Assembly (NCBI RefSeq): GCF_002814095.1 | Contig: NZ_CP021913.1 | Location: 1,860,001-1,924,000 of the forward strand | Direction: 5' to 3' | Source of the DNA: Sagittula sp. P11 | GTDB taxonomy: Bacteria > Pseudomonadota > Alphaproteobacteria > Rhodobacterales > Rhodobacteraceae | Length of the DNA stretch: 64,000 nucleotides | Position numbers and translations under genes: made by a program | Shown: positions 41,362 through 50,100 of the stretch, in pieces | Position numbering within the stretch: the stretch's first letter is position 1 | Layout of the letters: each line of letters starts with the position of its first letter | The notes under the pieces: generated by a model | What the model was told of the DNA's origin: nothing | The model's input: the letters and a program-made list of their open reading frames with translations, nothing else | Databases searched by the model: none

Positions 41362-42459
41362 ATGACCAAGACCCCTATGACGACCCTGGCGAGCCTGACC
41401 GCCTCCGCGGCGCTGCTGGCCACCATGGCTGCCGCCGAAGAGGTGCGAGTCTACAACTGGTCGGACTACATCGACGAAAGCCTGCTCGAGAAGTTCGAGC
41501 AGGAAACCGGCATCGACCTGATCTACGACGTCTTCGACTCCAACGAACTGCTGGAGACCAAGATGCTCGCCGGCAACTCCGGCTATGACGTGGTGGTGCC
41601 CACCGGCACCTTCCTGCAGCGCCAGATCGCAGCCGGCGCCTTCCAGAAGCTCGACAAGGAGCAGCTGCCCAACCTCGACAACATGTGGGACACCATCGAG
41701 GAGCGCACGGCGAAGTACGACCCCGGCAACGAATACGCCATCAACTACATGTGGGGCACCACCGGCATCGGCGTGAACGTCCCCAAGGTCAAGGAACTGC
41801 TGGGCGAGGACGCCCCGCTCGACAGCTGGGACCTGGTGTTCAAGCCGGAGAACATGGAAAAGCTCGCCGAATGCGGCGTCCATTTCCTCGACGCCCCGGC
41901 CGAGATGCTGCCCGCCGCGCTGAACTACATCGGCGAGGACCCGGACAGCCATGACCCGGACGTGATCGCCAAGGCCGAAGAGGTCTACGCCCCGATCCGC
42001 CCCTACATCCAGAAGTTCCACTCGTCCGAGTACATCAACGCGCTCGCCAACGGCGAGATCTGCGTGGCCGTCGGCTGGTCCGGCGACGTGCTTCAGGCCC
42101 GCGACCGCGCCGCCGAGGCCGACAACGGCGTCGAGGTGGCCTACATCATCCCGAAGGAAGGCGCGCAGATGTGGTTCGACCAGATGGCGATCCCGGTCGA
42201 CGCCCCGAACCCGGAGGGCGCGATGAAGTTCCTGAACTTCATCATGGACCCCGAGAACATGGCCGCAGCGTCGAACTACGTCTACTACGCCAACGGCAAC
42301 AAGGCCTCGCAGGAATTCCTGAACGAGGACGTGATCGGCGATACCGCGATCTACCCGGACGAGGAGACGCTGGACAACACCTACACCACGACTCCCTACG
42401 ATCCGAAGGTGCAGCGCGTGGTCACGCGCCTGTGGACCTCGATCAAGTCGGGCACCTGA
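41362..42459 (+). CDS. potF: Polyamine ABC transporter substrate-binding protein
   Basis: A 365-residue periplasmic binding protein of the PotF/SpuD type. A Sec signal peptide (MTKTPMTTLASLTASAALLA, cleavage near 25) precedes the mature start EEVRVYNWSDYIDESLLEKF, a hallmark of the family; GWSGDVLQARDRA near 240 and the acidic pocket residues fit putrescine or spermidine. GGGAG lies close before the ATG. First gene of a five-gene set with potG, potH, potI and a PuuB-like oxidase. Confidence 0.93.
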   Translation: MTKTPMTTLASLTASAALLATMAAAEEVRVYNWSDYIDESLLEKFEQETGIDLIYDVFDSNELLETKMLAGNSGYDVVVPTGTFLQRQIAAGAFQKLDKEQLPNLDNMWDTIEERTAKYDPGNEYAINYMWGTTGIGVNVPKVKELLGEDAPLDSWDLVFKPENMEKLAECGVHFLDAPAEMLPAALNYIGEDPDSHDPDVIAKAEEVYAPIRPYIQKFHSSEYINALANGEICVAVGWSGDVLQARDRAAEADNGVEVAYIIPKEGAQMWFDQMAIPVDAPNPEGAMKFLNFIMDPENMAAASNYVYYANGNKASQEFLNEDVIGDTAIYPDEETLDNTYTTTPYDPKVQRVVTRLWTSIKSGT

Positions 42460-42531
42460 CACGCTGATCCCAACGAACGGCCCGCGCCCGACGACCCTGG
42501 CGCGGGTCACCTCACCTGCGGAAAGAACCAC

Positions 42532-43980
42532 ATGGCCCAGACCGTCTTTGCCCCTTGGGAGAACCCCGAGGAAAAACCGCTTATCCGGTTCCGGAACGTC
42601 ACCAAGCGCTTCGGCGATTTCACCGCCATCGACGATCTGACGCAGGACATCTACGCGCGGGAATTCTTCGCGCTGCTCGGCCCCTCGGGCTGCGGCAAGA
42701 CCACCCTGATGCGGATGCTCGCGGGCTTCGAACAGCCGACCGAGGGGCAGATCCTTCTCGACGGTCAGGACATCGCGAAGATCCCCGCCAACAAGCGCTC
42801 GGTGAACATGATGTTTCAGAGCTACGCGCTGTTTCCGCATCTTTCCGTCTGGGAAAACATCGCCTTCGGCCTGAAGCGCGCAAAGAAGCCCAAGGCCGAG
42901 ATCGAGAGCCGCGTGAGCGAGATGCTCCGCCTCACGCACCTCGAGAAGTTCGCCCAGCGCAAGCCCCACCAGATTTCCGGCGGCCAGCGCCAGCGCGTGG
43001 CCCTCGCCCGCTCGCTCGCCCGGGCACCGAAACTCCTGCTCCTCGACGAACCGCTCGGCGCGCTCGACCGCAAGCTGCGCGAGGAAACCCAGTTCGAGCT
43101 GATGGACATCCAGGAGAAGACCGGGACCACCTTCATCATCGTGACCCACGACCAGGAAGAGGCGATGACCGTCGCCTCCCGCGTGGCGGTCATGGACCAC
43201 GGCAAGATCATCCAGGTCGACACGCCCGACCGCATCTACGAGGCGCCCGTCTCGGTCTACGTGGCCGACTTCATCGGCGACGTGAACCTGTTCCGCGGCA
43301 TAGCCGAGGCGCGCCCGGCCCCGACCCCCGCCACGCCCGGGCCCGCGACCCAGCCCGAATCGAAGCTCCCCATGCCGGAGCCAGACACGCCGGAGGCCGA
43401 GGCCGCCCTGCAGGAAGCCGCAGAGGAACACGCCCGCCGCCCGCAGCCCAACGAACTGGGACAGAAGCTGCACGACAAGGTGCTGGCGCCCATCGTCGGC
43501 AAGTGGCTGGACGAACCGCAGAAGGCCCTGCCCCTGCCCGACGCCGCGCCGCAGACCGGCACCACCGCGGACCCCGTGACCGCCTCCGCTCCCGCGACGC
43601 AGACCGTTCCGCCCCCCGCCGTGGCGGACGTGCCCCCCGGCGGCCTCGCCATCGCCTGGGCCGAAGGCCAGCCCAGGCTGATCGCCGTCAACGGCCCCGA
43701 GGAAAAGGCCGGCCAGAAGGTCGTCCTCTCGCTCCGCCCGGAAAAGATCGCGATCTCCAAGACACCGCCCGACGCCGTGAACGTGCTGAAGGGCAAGGTG
43801 ATCGACATCGCTTACCTCGGCAACATCTCCACCTACCACGTCGAGCTTGCCGGCGGGCTGATGGTCAAGGCGCAGGCCACCAACACCCGCCGCGTCGCCA
43901 ACCGCGACATCACCTGGGAGGACGAGGTCTACCTCTCCTTCACCACGACGGCGGGCGTCGTGCTGGAGGATGACGCGTGA
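42532..43980 (+). CDS. potG: Polyamine ABC transporter ATPase with long linker insert
   Basis: A 482-residue ATPase, about 100 longer than usual. The nucleotide domain has Walker A GPSGCGKT (50-57), signature SGGQRQR near 150 and Walker B LLLLDEP; the TOBE domain occupies about 385-475. Between them (about 262-372) lies a Pro/Ala-rich segment, with the helix-like NELGQKLHDKVLAPIVGKWL in its middle, that I do not know from PotG or PotA. Its stop overlaps the potH start (ATGA). Confidence 0.92.
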   Translation: MAQTVFAPWENPEEKPLIRFRNVTKRFGDFTAIDDLTQDIYAREFFALLGPSGCGKTTLMRMLAGFEQPTEGQILLDGQDIAKIPANKRSVNMMFQSYALFPHLSVWENIAFGLKRAKKPKAEIESRVSEMLRLTHLEKFAQRKPHQISGGQRQRVALARSLARAPKLLLLDEPLGALDRKLREETQFELMDIQEKTGTTFIIVTHDQEEAMTVASRVAVMDHGKIIQVDTPDRIYEAPVSVYVADFIGDVNLFRGIAEARPAPTPATPGPATQPESKLPMPEPDTPEAEAALQEAAEEHARRPQPNELGQKLHDKVLAPIVGKWLDEPQKALPLPDAAPQTGTTADPVTASAPATQTVPPPAVADVPPGGLAIAWAEGQPRLIAVNGPEEKAGQKVVLSLRPEKIAISKTPPDAVNVLKGKVIDIAYLGNISTYHVELAGGLMVKAQATNTRRVANRDITWEDEVYLSFTTTAGVVLEDDA

Positions 43981-45077
43981 TCGACGAGGCCGCCAACCGG
44001 CGCAACGCCGCGCTGATGATCGCGCTGCTCGTCGCCGCGCTCTACTTCGCGGTGCGTACGGCGCTCCTGCTGGCGGGCCCCGGTCTGGACGATCCCGCCC
44101 TGCCCGTGCATGTCGCGGGGCTCGTCGCCACGCTGGGCGGCTTCCTCGCACTCCTGAACAAGAGCGACGCAGACCAGCGCCGCGCCTTCCTCGGCAACGG
44201 GGTGATCGGCCTGCCCTACTTCTGGCTTCTGGCGCTGTTCCTCGTGCCCTTCCTGATCGTCCTGAAGATCTCGCTCTCGGACGTGGCGCTGGCCCGCCCG
44301 CCCTACATGCCGCAACTGGACCTCTCCGGCGGCTGGACGGCGATCGTCGACTTCCTGTCGGAACTCGACTTCGAGAACTTCGTCTTCCTGACCAGCGACG
44401 ACCTCTACTGGAAAGCCTACCTCAGCTCGCTCCAGATCGCGTTGATCGCCACCTTCGCGACCCTGCTGGTGGGCTACCCGATGGCCTACGGCATGGCGCG
44501 CGCGCCCAAGGAATGGCAGGCGACGCTGCTGATGCTGGTCATCCTGCCGTTCTGGACGTCCTTCCTGATCCGCGTCTACTCGCTGATGGGCATCCTCGGG
44601 AACGAGGGGCTGCTGAACCAGCTCCTGCTCTGGACCGGCCTCATCTCCACGCCGCTGCAGATCCTCAACACCAAGATCGCGGTCTACATCGGCATCGTCT
44701 ACACCTACCTGCCGTTCATGATCCTGCCGATCTACGCCGCGCTCGAGAAGATGGACGAAAGCCTGCTCGAAGCCGCCGAGGACCTCGGCTGCTCGCGGCT
44801 CGAAGCCTTCTGGCTCGTCACCTTCCCGCTCTCGCGCGGCGGCATCGTGGCCGGCTGCTTCCTCGTCTTCATCCCGACGATCGGCGAATTCGTCATCCCC
44901 TCGCTGCTCGGCGGCTCCGGCACGCTGATGATCGGCAAGGTGCTGTGGGAAGAGTTCTTCAACAACCGCGACTGGCCCGTGGCCTCCGCGGTGGCGGTCA
45001 TCCTGCTGCTGATCCTGATCGTCCCGATCATCCTCTTCCAGCGCTCCGAGGAACGCGCAAGGCAGGCCGAGAAATGA
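43977..45077 (+). CDS. potH: Polyamine ABC transporter permease
   Basis: A 366-residue inner-membrane permease. The permease core (about 75-360) has the EAA loop EAAEDLGCSRLEAFWLVTFP that contacts the ATPase. The first 70 residues add two extra hydrophobic segments (about 12-31 and 44-60), more than usual for PotH. Starts in ATGA overlap with potG. Confidence 0.92.
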   Translation: MIDEAANRRNAALMIALLVAALYFAVRTALLLAGPGLDDPALPVHVAGLVATLGGFLALLNKSDADQRRAFLGNGVIGLPYFWLLALFLVPFLIVLKISLSDVALARPPYMPQLDLSGGWTAIVDFLSELDFENFVFLTSDDLYWKAYLSSLQIALIATFATLLVGYPMAYGMARAPKEWQATLLMLVILPFWTSFLIRVYSLMGILGNEGLLNQLLLWTGLISTPLQILNTKIAVYIGIVYTYLPFMILPIYAALEKMDESLLEAAEDLGCSRLEAFWLVTFPLSRGGIVAGCFLVFIPTIGEFVIPSLLGGSGTLMIGKVLWEEFFNNRDWPVASAVAVILLLILIVPIILFQRSEERARQAEK

Positions 45078-45261
45078 CCCGCCCCGCCCGCCGTTCCCCC
45101 GCCCCCCTCCGGCCCGGCACATGCCCGCGCGCCTTCATCTTGGCCGAAATACCTCGGGGGGAGCCGAAGGCGGGGGGCAGCGCCCCCCTCCCCGCCCGCC
45201 ACCGCACCAAACCGCCGGAACCGGCGCGCCACGCAAGGCACAACCCCTCGGGAGCCGCCGC
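45078..45261 (+). other. Gap inside the pot operon
   Basis: A 184-base gap in an otherwise tight operon, filled by a full copy of the CTTCATCTTGG motif and a G+C hairpin. No gene. Confidence 0.5.
45133..45188 (+). repeat. CTTCATCTTGG intergenic motif, copy C with hairpin
   Basis: CTTCATCTTGG then CCGAAATACCTCGGGGGG, followed by the hairpin GGGGGGC-AGC-GCCCCCC (45172-45188). It is the longest of the three copies and sits between potH and potI, where it could reduce read-through. Confidence 0.65.
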
Positions 45262-46080
45262 ATGAAACGCTTCTCCTGGTTCAACGCCACCGCCCTGACG
45301 CTGGGCTTCGCCTTCCTCTACCTGCCGATGGTCGTGCTGGTCATCTACTCGTTCAATGCCAGCCGCCTCGTCACCGTCTGGGCCGGCTTCTCGACGCAAT
45401 GGTACGCGGAACTCTTCCGCGACCAGGAATTCCTCGACGCGGCCTGGGTCACGCTGCGGGTCGCCTTCTTCTCCTCGACCATCGCCACGGTGCTGGGAAC
45501 CATGGCCGCCCACGTGCTGATCCGCGCCGGGCGGTTCCGGGGGCGGACGCTCTTCTCCGGCATGATCTACGCGCCGCTCGTCATGCCCGAAGTCATCACC
45601 GGCCTCTCGTTGCTTCTGCTGTTCATCGGCATCGGGCTGGACCGCGGCGTGCTGACCGTGGTGCTGGCGCACACCACCTTCGCCATGTGCTACGTCTCGG
45701 TCGTGGTCTCGTCGCGCCTCGCCACCTTCGACACCGCGCTGGAAGAGGCGGCGCTCGACCTCGGCGCCACCCCGTTCGAGGCCTTCCGCCTCGTGACGCT
45801 GCCGATCATCGCACCCGCGGTGATCTCCGGCTGGCTGCTCGCCTTCACCCTGTCGCTCGACGACCTCGTGATCGCCAGCTTCACCACCGGCCCCGGCGCC
45901 ACGACCCTGCCGATCAAGATCTTCTCGGCCGTCCGCCTCGGCGTCAGCCCGCAGATCAACGCGCTCTCGACCCTGCTGATCGTCTTCGTCACCATCGGCG
46001 TGATCACCGCCTCGCTGGTGACCAAACGGGGCGCGGTCCAGCGCGCGCGCGAGGAGCGCGCCGCCGAAGCCACCGCGTGA
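45262..46080 (+). CDS. potI: Polyamine ABC transporter permease
   Basis: A 272-residue permease with about six helices and the EAA loop EEAALDLGATPFEAFRLVTLP (about 158-178). The start at 45262 has GGGAG eight bases upstream; the frame is open for 47 codons further up, but that part is the intergenic motif. Its stop overlaps the GTG start of the oxidase gene (GTGA). Confidence 0.92.
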   Translation: MKRFSWFNATALTLGFAFLYLPMVVLVIYSFNASRLVTVWAGFSTQWYAELFRDQEFLDAAWVTLRVAFFSSTIATVLGTMAAHVLIRAGRFRGRTLFSGMIYAPLVMPEVITGLSLLLLFIGIGLDRGVLTVVLAHTTFAMCYVSVVVSSRLATFDTALEEAALDLGATPFEAFRLVTLPIIAPAVISGWLLAFTLSLDDLVIASFTTGPGATTLPIKIFSAVRLGVSPQINALSTLLIVFVTIGVITASLVTKRGAVQRAREERAAEATA

Positions 46081-47375
46081 TCCGGCTCTACGAACCGGCC
46101 GCCTACGCGCGCGATCCCGGCAGCTTCTGGACCGGCACGGTCACGCCCCCGGCGTGGCCGCGCCTCGACGCGCCCTTGAAGACGGATGTTGCCATCATCG
46201 GCGGCGGCTTCACCGGGCTGAACGCCGCGCTGACCCTGGCACAGGCCGGAACCCGCACCGCGCTGTTCGAGGCCGAGCCCCCCGGCTGGGGCGCCTCCAC
46301 CCGCAACGGCGGCTTCTGCTGCATCGGCGGCGCACTGGCGAGCGGGACAACCCTCGCCCGCCGCCACGGCGCCGCCCAGGCCGCCCTCTGGCACGACACG
46401 CAGGTCGCCGCGGTGGCCCATGTCCGCGACCTCCTCGACACCCACGGCATCGACGCCGACACCCATTCCGACGGCGAAACCGAACTGGCCCACACCGCCC
46501 GCGCCATGAAGGCCCTGCGGCAGGAGGCAGAGGCCGACCCGACCGCCCGCCTCACCGAGCGACACGACCTCGCCGCACAAGGCATGGCCGGTCCCTGGCA
46601 CGGAGCCCTGACCCGCGCGACGGGCTTCGCCCTCAACCCCGCCAGATACCACGCGGGCCTCGCCCGGGCCGCCGCTGACGCGGGCGCGACCCTCCATGCC
46701 GACAGCCCCGTCACGGCGCTCAGCCGCAACGGCACGTGGCGCCTCACCGTCAACGGCCAGACCGTCACCGCCGACCGCGTCATCCTCGCCACCAACGGCT
46801 ACTCGTCCGAGGACCTGCCCCCCTGGCTCCGCGCCCGCACCCTGCCGGTGCAAAGCTCCATCCTGCTGACCCGGCCGCTCACCGATGCCGAAGCCGAAGA
46901 CGCCGGCTGGACCACCGCGCAGATGGCCTACGACTCCCGCCGCCTGCTGCACTACTTCCGCCGCCTGCCGGACGGGCGGATGCTGTTCGGGATGCGCGGC
47001 GGGCTGACCGCGCGGCCCGCCGAACAGGCGGCCATCGCGAAACGCATCCGCAAGGACTTCGCCGCAGCCTTCCCGGCCTGGGCGGACGTGGAGATCACGC
47101 ACGAATGGTCCGGGCTGGTCTGCCTGATGGCCAGCGGCCACCCCTTCATCGGCGCCGTGCCGGACCACCCGGGCCTCGACGCGGCGCTGGGGTTCCACGG
47201 CAACGGCGTCGCCATGGGCAGCTACGCGGGCCACGCGCTGGCAAAGGCCCTGCTCGGCACGCCGACCGGCCTGCCCGACTTCCTCGCAAAGCCGCCGGCC
47301 CGTTTCCCGCTGGGCCGCCACAGGCGCGCCCTTCTGCGCCCGGCCTACCGGATCGCGGAAGCCTTCGACCTCTGA
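46077..47375 (+). CDS. FAD-dependent oxidase, PuuB-like
   Basis: A 432-residue DAO-type flavoprotein. The FAD fold is VAIIGGGFTGLNAALTLAQAG (about 38-58), with STRNGGFCCIGG and a C-terminal GFHGNGVAMGSYAGHALAK. It resembles gamma-glutamylputrescine oxidase (PuuB) and, as last gene of the pot operon, probably oxidises a polyamine derivative. Starts with GTG overlapping the potI stop. No gamma-glutamylputrescine synthetase is in the window, so the exact substrate is open. Confidence 0.88.
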   Translation: MIRLYEPAAYARDPGSFWTGTVTPPAWPRLDAPLKTDVAIIGGGFTGLNAALTLAQAGTRTALFEAEPPGWGASTRNGGFCCIGGALASGTTLARRHGAAQAALWHDTQVAAVAHVRDLLDTHGIDADTHSDGETELAHTARAMKALRQEAEADPTARLTERHDLAAQGMAGPWHGALTRATGFALNPARYHAGLARAAADAGATLHADSPVTALSRNGTWRLTVNGQTVTADRVILATNGYSSEDLPPWLRARTLPVQSSILLTRPLTDAEAEDAGWTTAQMAYDSRRLLHYFRRLPDGRMLFGMRGGLTARPAEQAAIAKRIRKDFAAAFPAWADVEITHEWSGLVCLMASGHPFIGAVPDHPGLDAALGFHGNGVAMGSYAGHALAKALLGTPTGLPDFLAKPPARFPLGRHRRALLRPAYRIAEAFDL

Positions 47376-47380
47376 CCCCC

Positions 47381-47437
47381 CAGATTTTTCGAAGAAAAAT
47401 CTGCCCGCCGGTAAAATCTTCGACCGAAGATTTTACC
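47381..47437. terminator. Two back-to-back hairpins between convergent genes
   Basis: First CAGATTTTTC-GAA-GAAAAATCTG (47381-47403), then GGTAAAATCTTCG-AC-CGAAGATTTTACC (47410-47437). Both are A+T-rich inside a G+C-rich genome. The second contains the stop codon of the opposing EamA gene. They should stop transcription from both sides. Confidence 0.65.
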
Positions 47438-48347
47438 CCTGCGGCGTCATGTTCGCCCGCGCCTGCCCGCGCTTCAGGCCCAGCTGCCGTTCGCGCCAGA
47501 TGATGAGCACGCCGGCCAGCACGACGATGGCCGCGCCGATCAGCACGCTGGCTGTCGGCACCTCGTCGAAGAACGCGTAGCCGAAGAGGATCGCGAACAG
47601 GATCGAGGCATATTCGAACGGCGCCAGCACCGCAGCGCCCGCGAACTTGTAGGACGAGGTCAGGAAGATCTGCGCCACGCCGCCGATCAGACCGGCGGCC
47701 ACCAGCATCCAGACCACAGCCCAGCCCGGCCATGTCCAGCCGAACGGCACGGTCGCCAGCGAAAACAGCGTCGCCGTCAGGGAGAAGTAGAACACGATGG
47801 CGGAGGTCTCCTCGCTCGACACCATGCGGCGGATCTGGATCTGCGCCAGCGCCCGCATCACCGTGGACACGCCGATGAAGATCAGGCCCAGCATCGCCGC
47901 CTCACTCCAGGCGTCAGGCGACAGTCGCGGCCACAGCGCGATGGTCACGCCGCCAAGCCCCAGCAGAACCGCCGACATCCGGAACAGCCGCAGGCGTTCG
48001 CCCAGCATCAGCGCGGCCAGAAGCACCGTCAGCATCGGCGCGGCGTAGCCCAGCACCGTGACCTCCGGCAGAGGCAGAAGCCCCAGCGCGGCAAAGTTGC
48101 AGCCCATGGCGGTGACCCCCACCAGCCCGCGCCAGACGTGCATCAGGGGGCGCGTGGCCTTGAACCCGGTGCGCAGGTCGCCGCGCAGGGTCAGCCACAG
48201 GACGATCACCGGCATGGCAAAGAACGAGCGGAAGAACACCGCCTGCCCCGCGGGCACCTCGGTCGAGCTGGCCTTGATGAGCGAGGCCATGATCGTGAAC
48301 AGGAAGACGGAGGCCAGCTTCAGCGCAATGCCGCGCATCGGTGACAT
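47433..48347 (-). CDS. EamA/DMT family transporter
   Basis: A 304-residue, ten-helix carrier of the drug/metabolite transporter superfamily with two EamA repeats (about 5-140 and 155-290). Typical marks are the early SLIKASSTEVPAGQAVFFRS, GYAAPMLTVLLAALMLGERL and FEYASILFAILFGYAFFDEV. Substrate unknown. AAAGGA lies nine bases before the ATG at 48347. Its TAA lies in a hairpin. Confidence 0.9.
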   Translation of the reverse strand: MSPMRGIALKLASVFLFTIMASLIKASSTEVPAGQAVFFRSFFAMPVIVLWLTLRGDLRTGFKATRPLMHVWRGLVGVTAMGCNFAALGLLPLPEVTVLGYAAPMLTVLLAALMLGERLRLFRMSAVLLGLGGVTIALWPRLSPDAWSEAAMLGLIFIGVSTVMRALAQIQIRRMVSSEETSAIVFYFSLTATLFSLATVPFGWTWPGWAVVWMLVAAGLIGGVAQIFLTSSYKFAGAAVLAPFEYASILFAILFGYAFFDEVPTASVLIGAAIVVLAGVLIIWRERQLGLKRGQARANMTPQG

Positions 48348-48751
48348 GTGAGAAGGTCCTTTCGCGTTGCCGCTACCGTGAACCCCGCCAGTCGGAAGGT
48401 CAATCTGCCTGCCCCGTTTTACATGCCTTCGGCATGGAAAAAATCGCAATGGGTTAACGCGGCAGAGGGCTACGCAACAGGCGCGCGGCGACGTCGGGAC
48501 GAAAAGGTTACCAACCGGCCGTTTCGACCCCCTCAACCGGCCGGTTCACCAGTAACGACGGTGCAAGCTGTGTGAAGATTGTCCTGCGGTGTTGTGGACA
48601 GCCAACTCCGCGGCACCATATCTGCACGGCGCACGCCCCGTTACCCTTCCGTGCGCCCCGTGCACGAAACCCGGTTGTCACCGCGCGTTAACGCCTCGGG
48701 ACCAAGGCTCAAGCGCGCGCCAATGTCTCCATACCGGAAACAGTCAGCGGG
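48348..48751. other. Gap of about 400 bases with dyad symmetries
   Basis: No gene seen. It holds a hairpin with a TTCG loop (CATGC/GCATG near 48423-48437) and a perfect nine-base inverted repeat AACCGGCCG/CGGCCGGTT (48513-48521/48538-48546) flanked by further GTTAC/GTAAC symmetry. Confidence 0.45.
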
Positions 48752-49138
48752 TCAGGTCGTCTCCAGACAATGCCGGCGGAAGGCCTTCTTCAGCATGTCG
48801 AGCTCGGCGCGCAGCAGGTCGACCTCTGCCCGGATGTCATCGCCCAGCGCCTCGCCCGAGATAAGCGAAAAGCTCTGCAACACGCCGTTGGTCGCCGCGT
48901 CGGTGATCAGGAAGGTCTGCACCCCGTCGCCGATCGCCTCTGCCGGGACCGGCACCTGAAGCAGCCACTGGGCGCCCGCCTCCCGTGCCTTGCCCGCCAC
49001 TTCGGTCACCATCACGCCGGTCACCGGCTGGTCGTTCAGCGTCACTTCGACGTCCGGCGCGGCGGTGCCTTCGGTGCTCAGCACCCCTTCCCAGAGCCCT
49101 TCCCGGAACCGCGTCTTCGTCAGGGTGAATGCGCTCAT
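48752..49138 (-). CDS. Hypothetical 128-residue protein
   Basis: I do not recognise the family. The first 90 residues look beta-rich (FREGLWEGVLSTEG, VEVTLNDQPVTGVMVTEV) and the last 30 form a likely coiled coil (IRAEVDLLRAELDMLKKAFRRH), which may mediate oligomerisation. AGGAGT-like sequence precedes the ATG. It lies 22 bases after the next entry on the same strand, so the two are probably an operon. Confidence 0.75.
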   Translation of the reverse strand: MSAFTLTKTRFREGLWEGVLSTEGTAAPDVEVTLNDQPVTGVMVTEVAGKAREAGAQWLLQVPVPAEAIGDGVQTFLITDAATNGVLQSFSLISGEALGDDIRAEVDLLRAELDMLKKAFRRHCLETT

Positions 49139-49160
49139 TCTCGGGACTCCTTCCGGCGGC

Positions 49161-49937
49161 TCACAGCGCCGCCCGCTTGCGGCGGCTGAACGTCAGGTCG
49201 CGGAGGATCACCTGGTTCATCTCCGGCCCTTCGAAGATCAGGTCGAGCCACATCTTCTCCACCCGCTTCTCGTTCAGCTTGGTGTAAGCGAGGTCGAACT
49301 CGACGTTGATCTCTTCCTCGTTCAGCGGCAGCTCACGGACGATCTGCTCCGTGTTCGGGCCGTGCTTGATGTTCAGTCTTGCAAAGATTTCAAGGGGTTT
49401 CTCCATCTCGACGATGGTGTCGATCCGGATCAGGTGGCTGCGCTTCAGGCCCTGCGACGCCTCCTGTGGCAGGTCGATGGCCAGCGACAGGTAGGACCCG
49501 TCGAAACGGAAGACGTCCAGCCGCAGGCCGTAGGCGGCAAGGTCGGCCTCCCGGGTGTTGCGGATCTGGCGCAGGGTCAGTTCGGAACGCGCGCAGTCGT
49601 GGAACAGCGTCGCCTCCCGACCCAGCATGCTTTGTGACTCGACCGAGGACATACCCGGCCGCGGCAGTGGTCCGCACCACAGCTCCGGCCGCCAGGCCCA
49701 GTCGGCATCCACGGGGCGCGGAAAGGCCTGGTTGCCGATCATCGGCAGCGCCAGCCGTTCCTCCGCGACGTGGATCAGACGGTCGAGGTGCGTGCGCAGG
49801 CGCCGGGCGCGGTTGCGGCTTTCCCGGAGGGCGGCAAGGTCCATGCCGGAGGCGGAGCGCGCGGCCTGCGACCAGCGTCTCAGGCCCGCGGCAAAGACCA
49901 TCTTGTCCAGCCATCCCTGCCGCTGCCCTGTCGTCAT
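49161..49937 (-). CDS. Rhodobacteraceae-type hypothetical protein, DUF6478-like
   Basis: A 258-residue cytoplasmic protein. An N-terminal helix-rich part (GWLDKMVFAAGLRRWSQAAR, then RARRLRTHLDRLIHVAEERL) is followed by a beta-rich half (LRLDVFRFDGSYLSLAIDLP, IVEMEKPLEIFARLNIKHGP). I associate it with DUF6478, but only tentatively. The ATG at 49937 is preferred over a TTG six codons earlier. Function unknown; coupled by position to the following 128-residue gene. Confidence 0.7.
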   Translation of the reverse strand: MTTGQRQGWLDKMVFAAGLRRWSQAARSASGMDLAALRESRNRARRLRTHLDRLIHVAEERLALPMIGNQAFPRPVDADWAWRPELWCGPLPRPGMSSVESQSMLGREATLFHDCARSELTLRQIRNTREADLAAYGLRLDVFRFDGSYLSLAIDLPQEASQGLKRSHLIRIDTIVEMEKPLEIFARLNIKHGPNTEQIVRELPLNEEEINVEFDLAYTKLNEKRVEKMWLDLIFEGPEMNQVILRDLTFSRRKRAAL

Positions 49938-50067
49938 GCCTTGCCGTGTCCCCAAATGTCTTTTGCGTCTCCCGAATACGACAGATCGTTTCGGGTTCGG
50001 AAACCATTATGGCTTACACCACGGTTCGAATAAACGCGAAAAACCACGATATCGTTACGCTTTTCCT

Positions 50068-50092
50068 TGAATCCGCCCGCGCGGCGGATTCA
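50068..50092. terminator. Hairpin downstream of the lipoprotein gene
   Basis: TGAATCCGCC-CGCGC-GGCGGATTCA, a ten-base perfect stem just after the lipoprotein stop (minus strand). No T tract. Confidence 0.45.
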
Positions 50093-50100
50093 CCCTTCCT

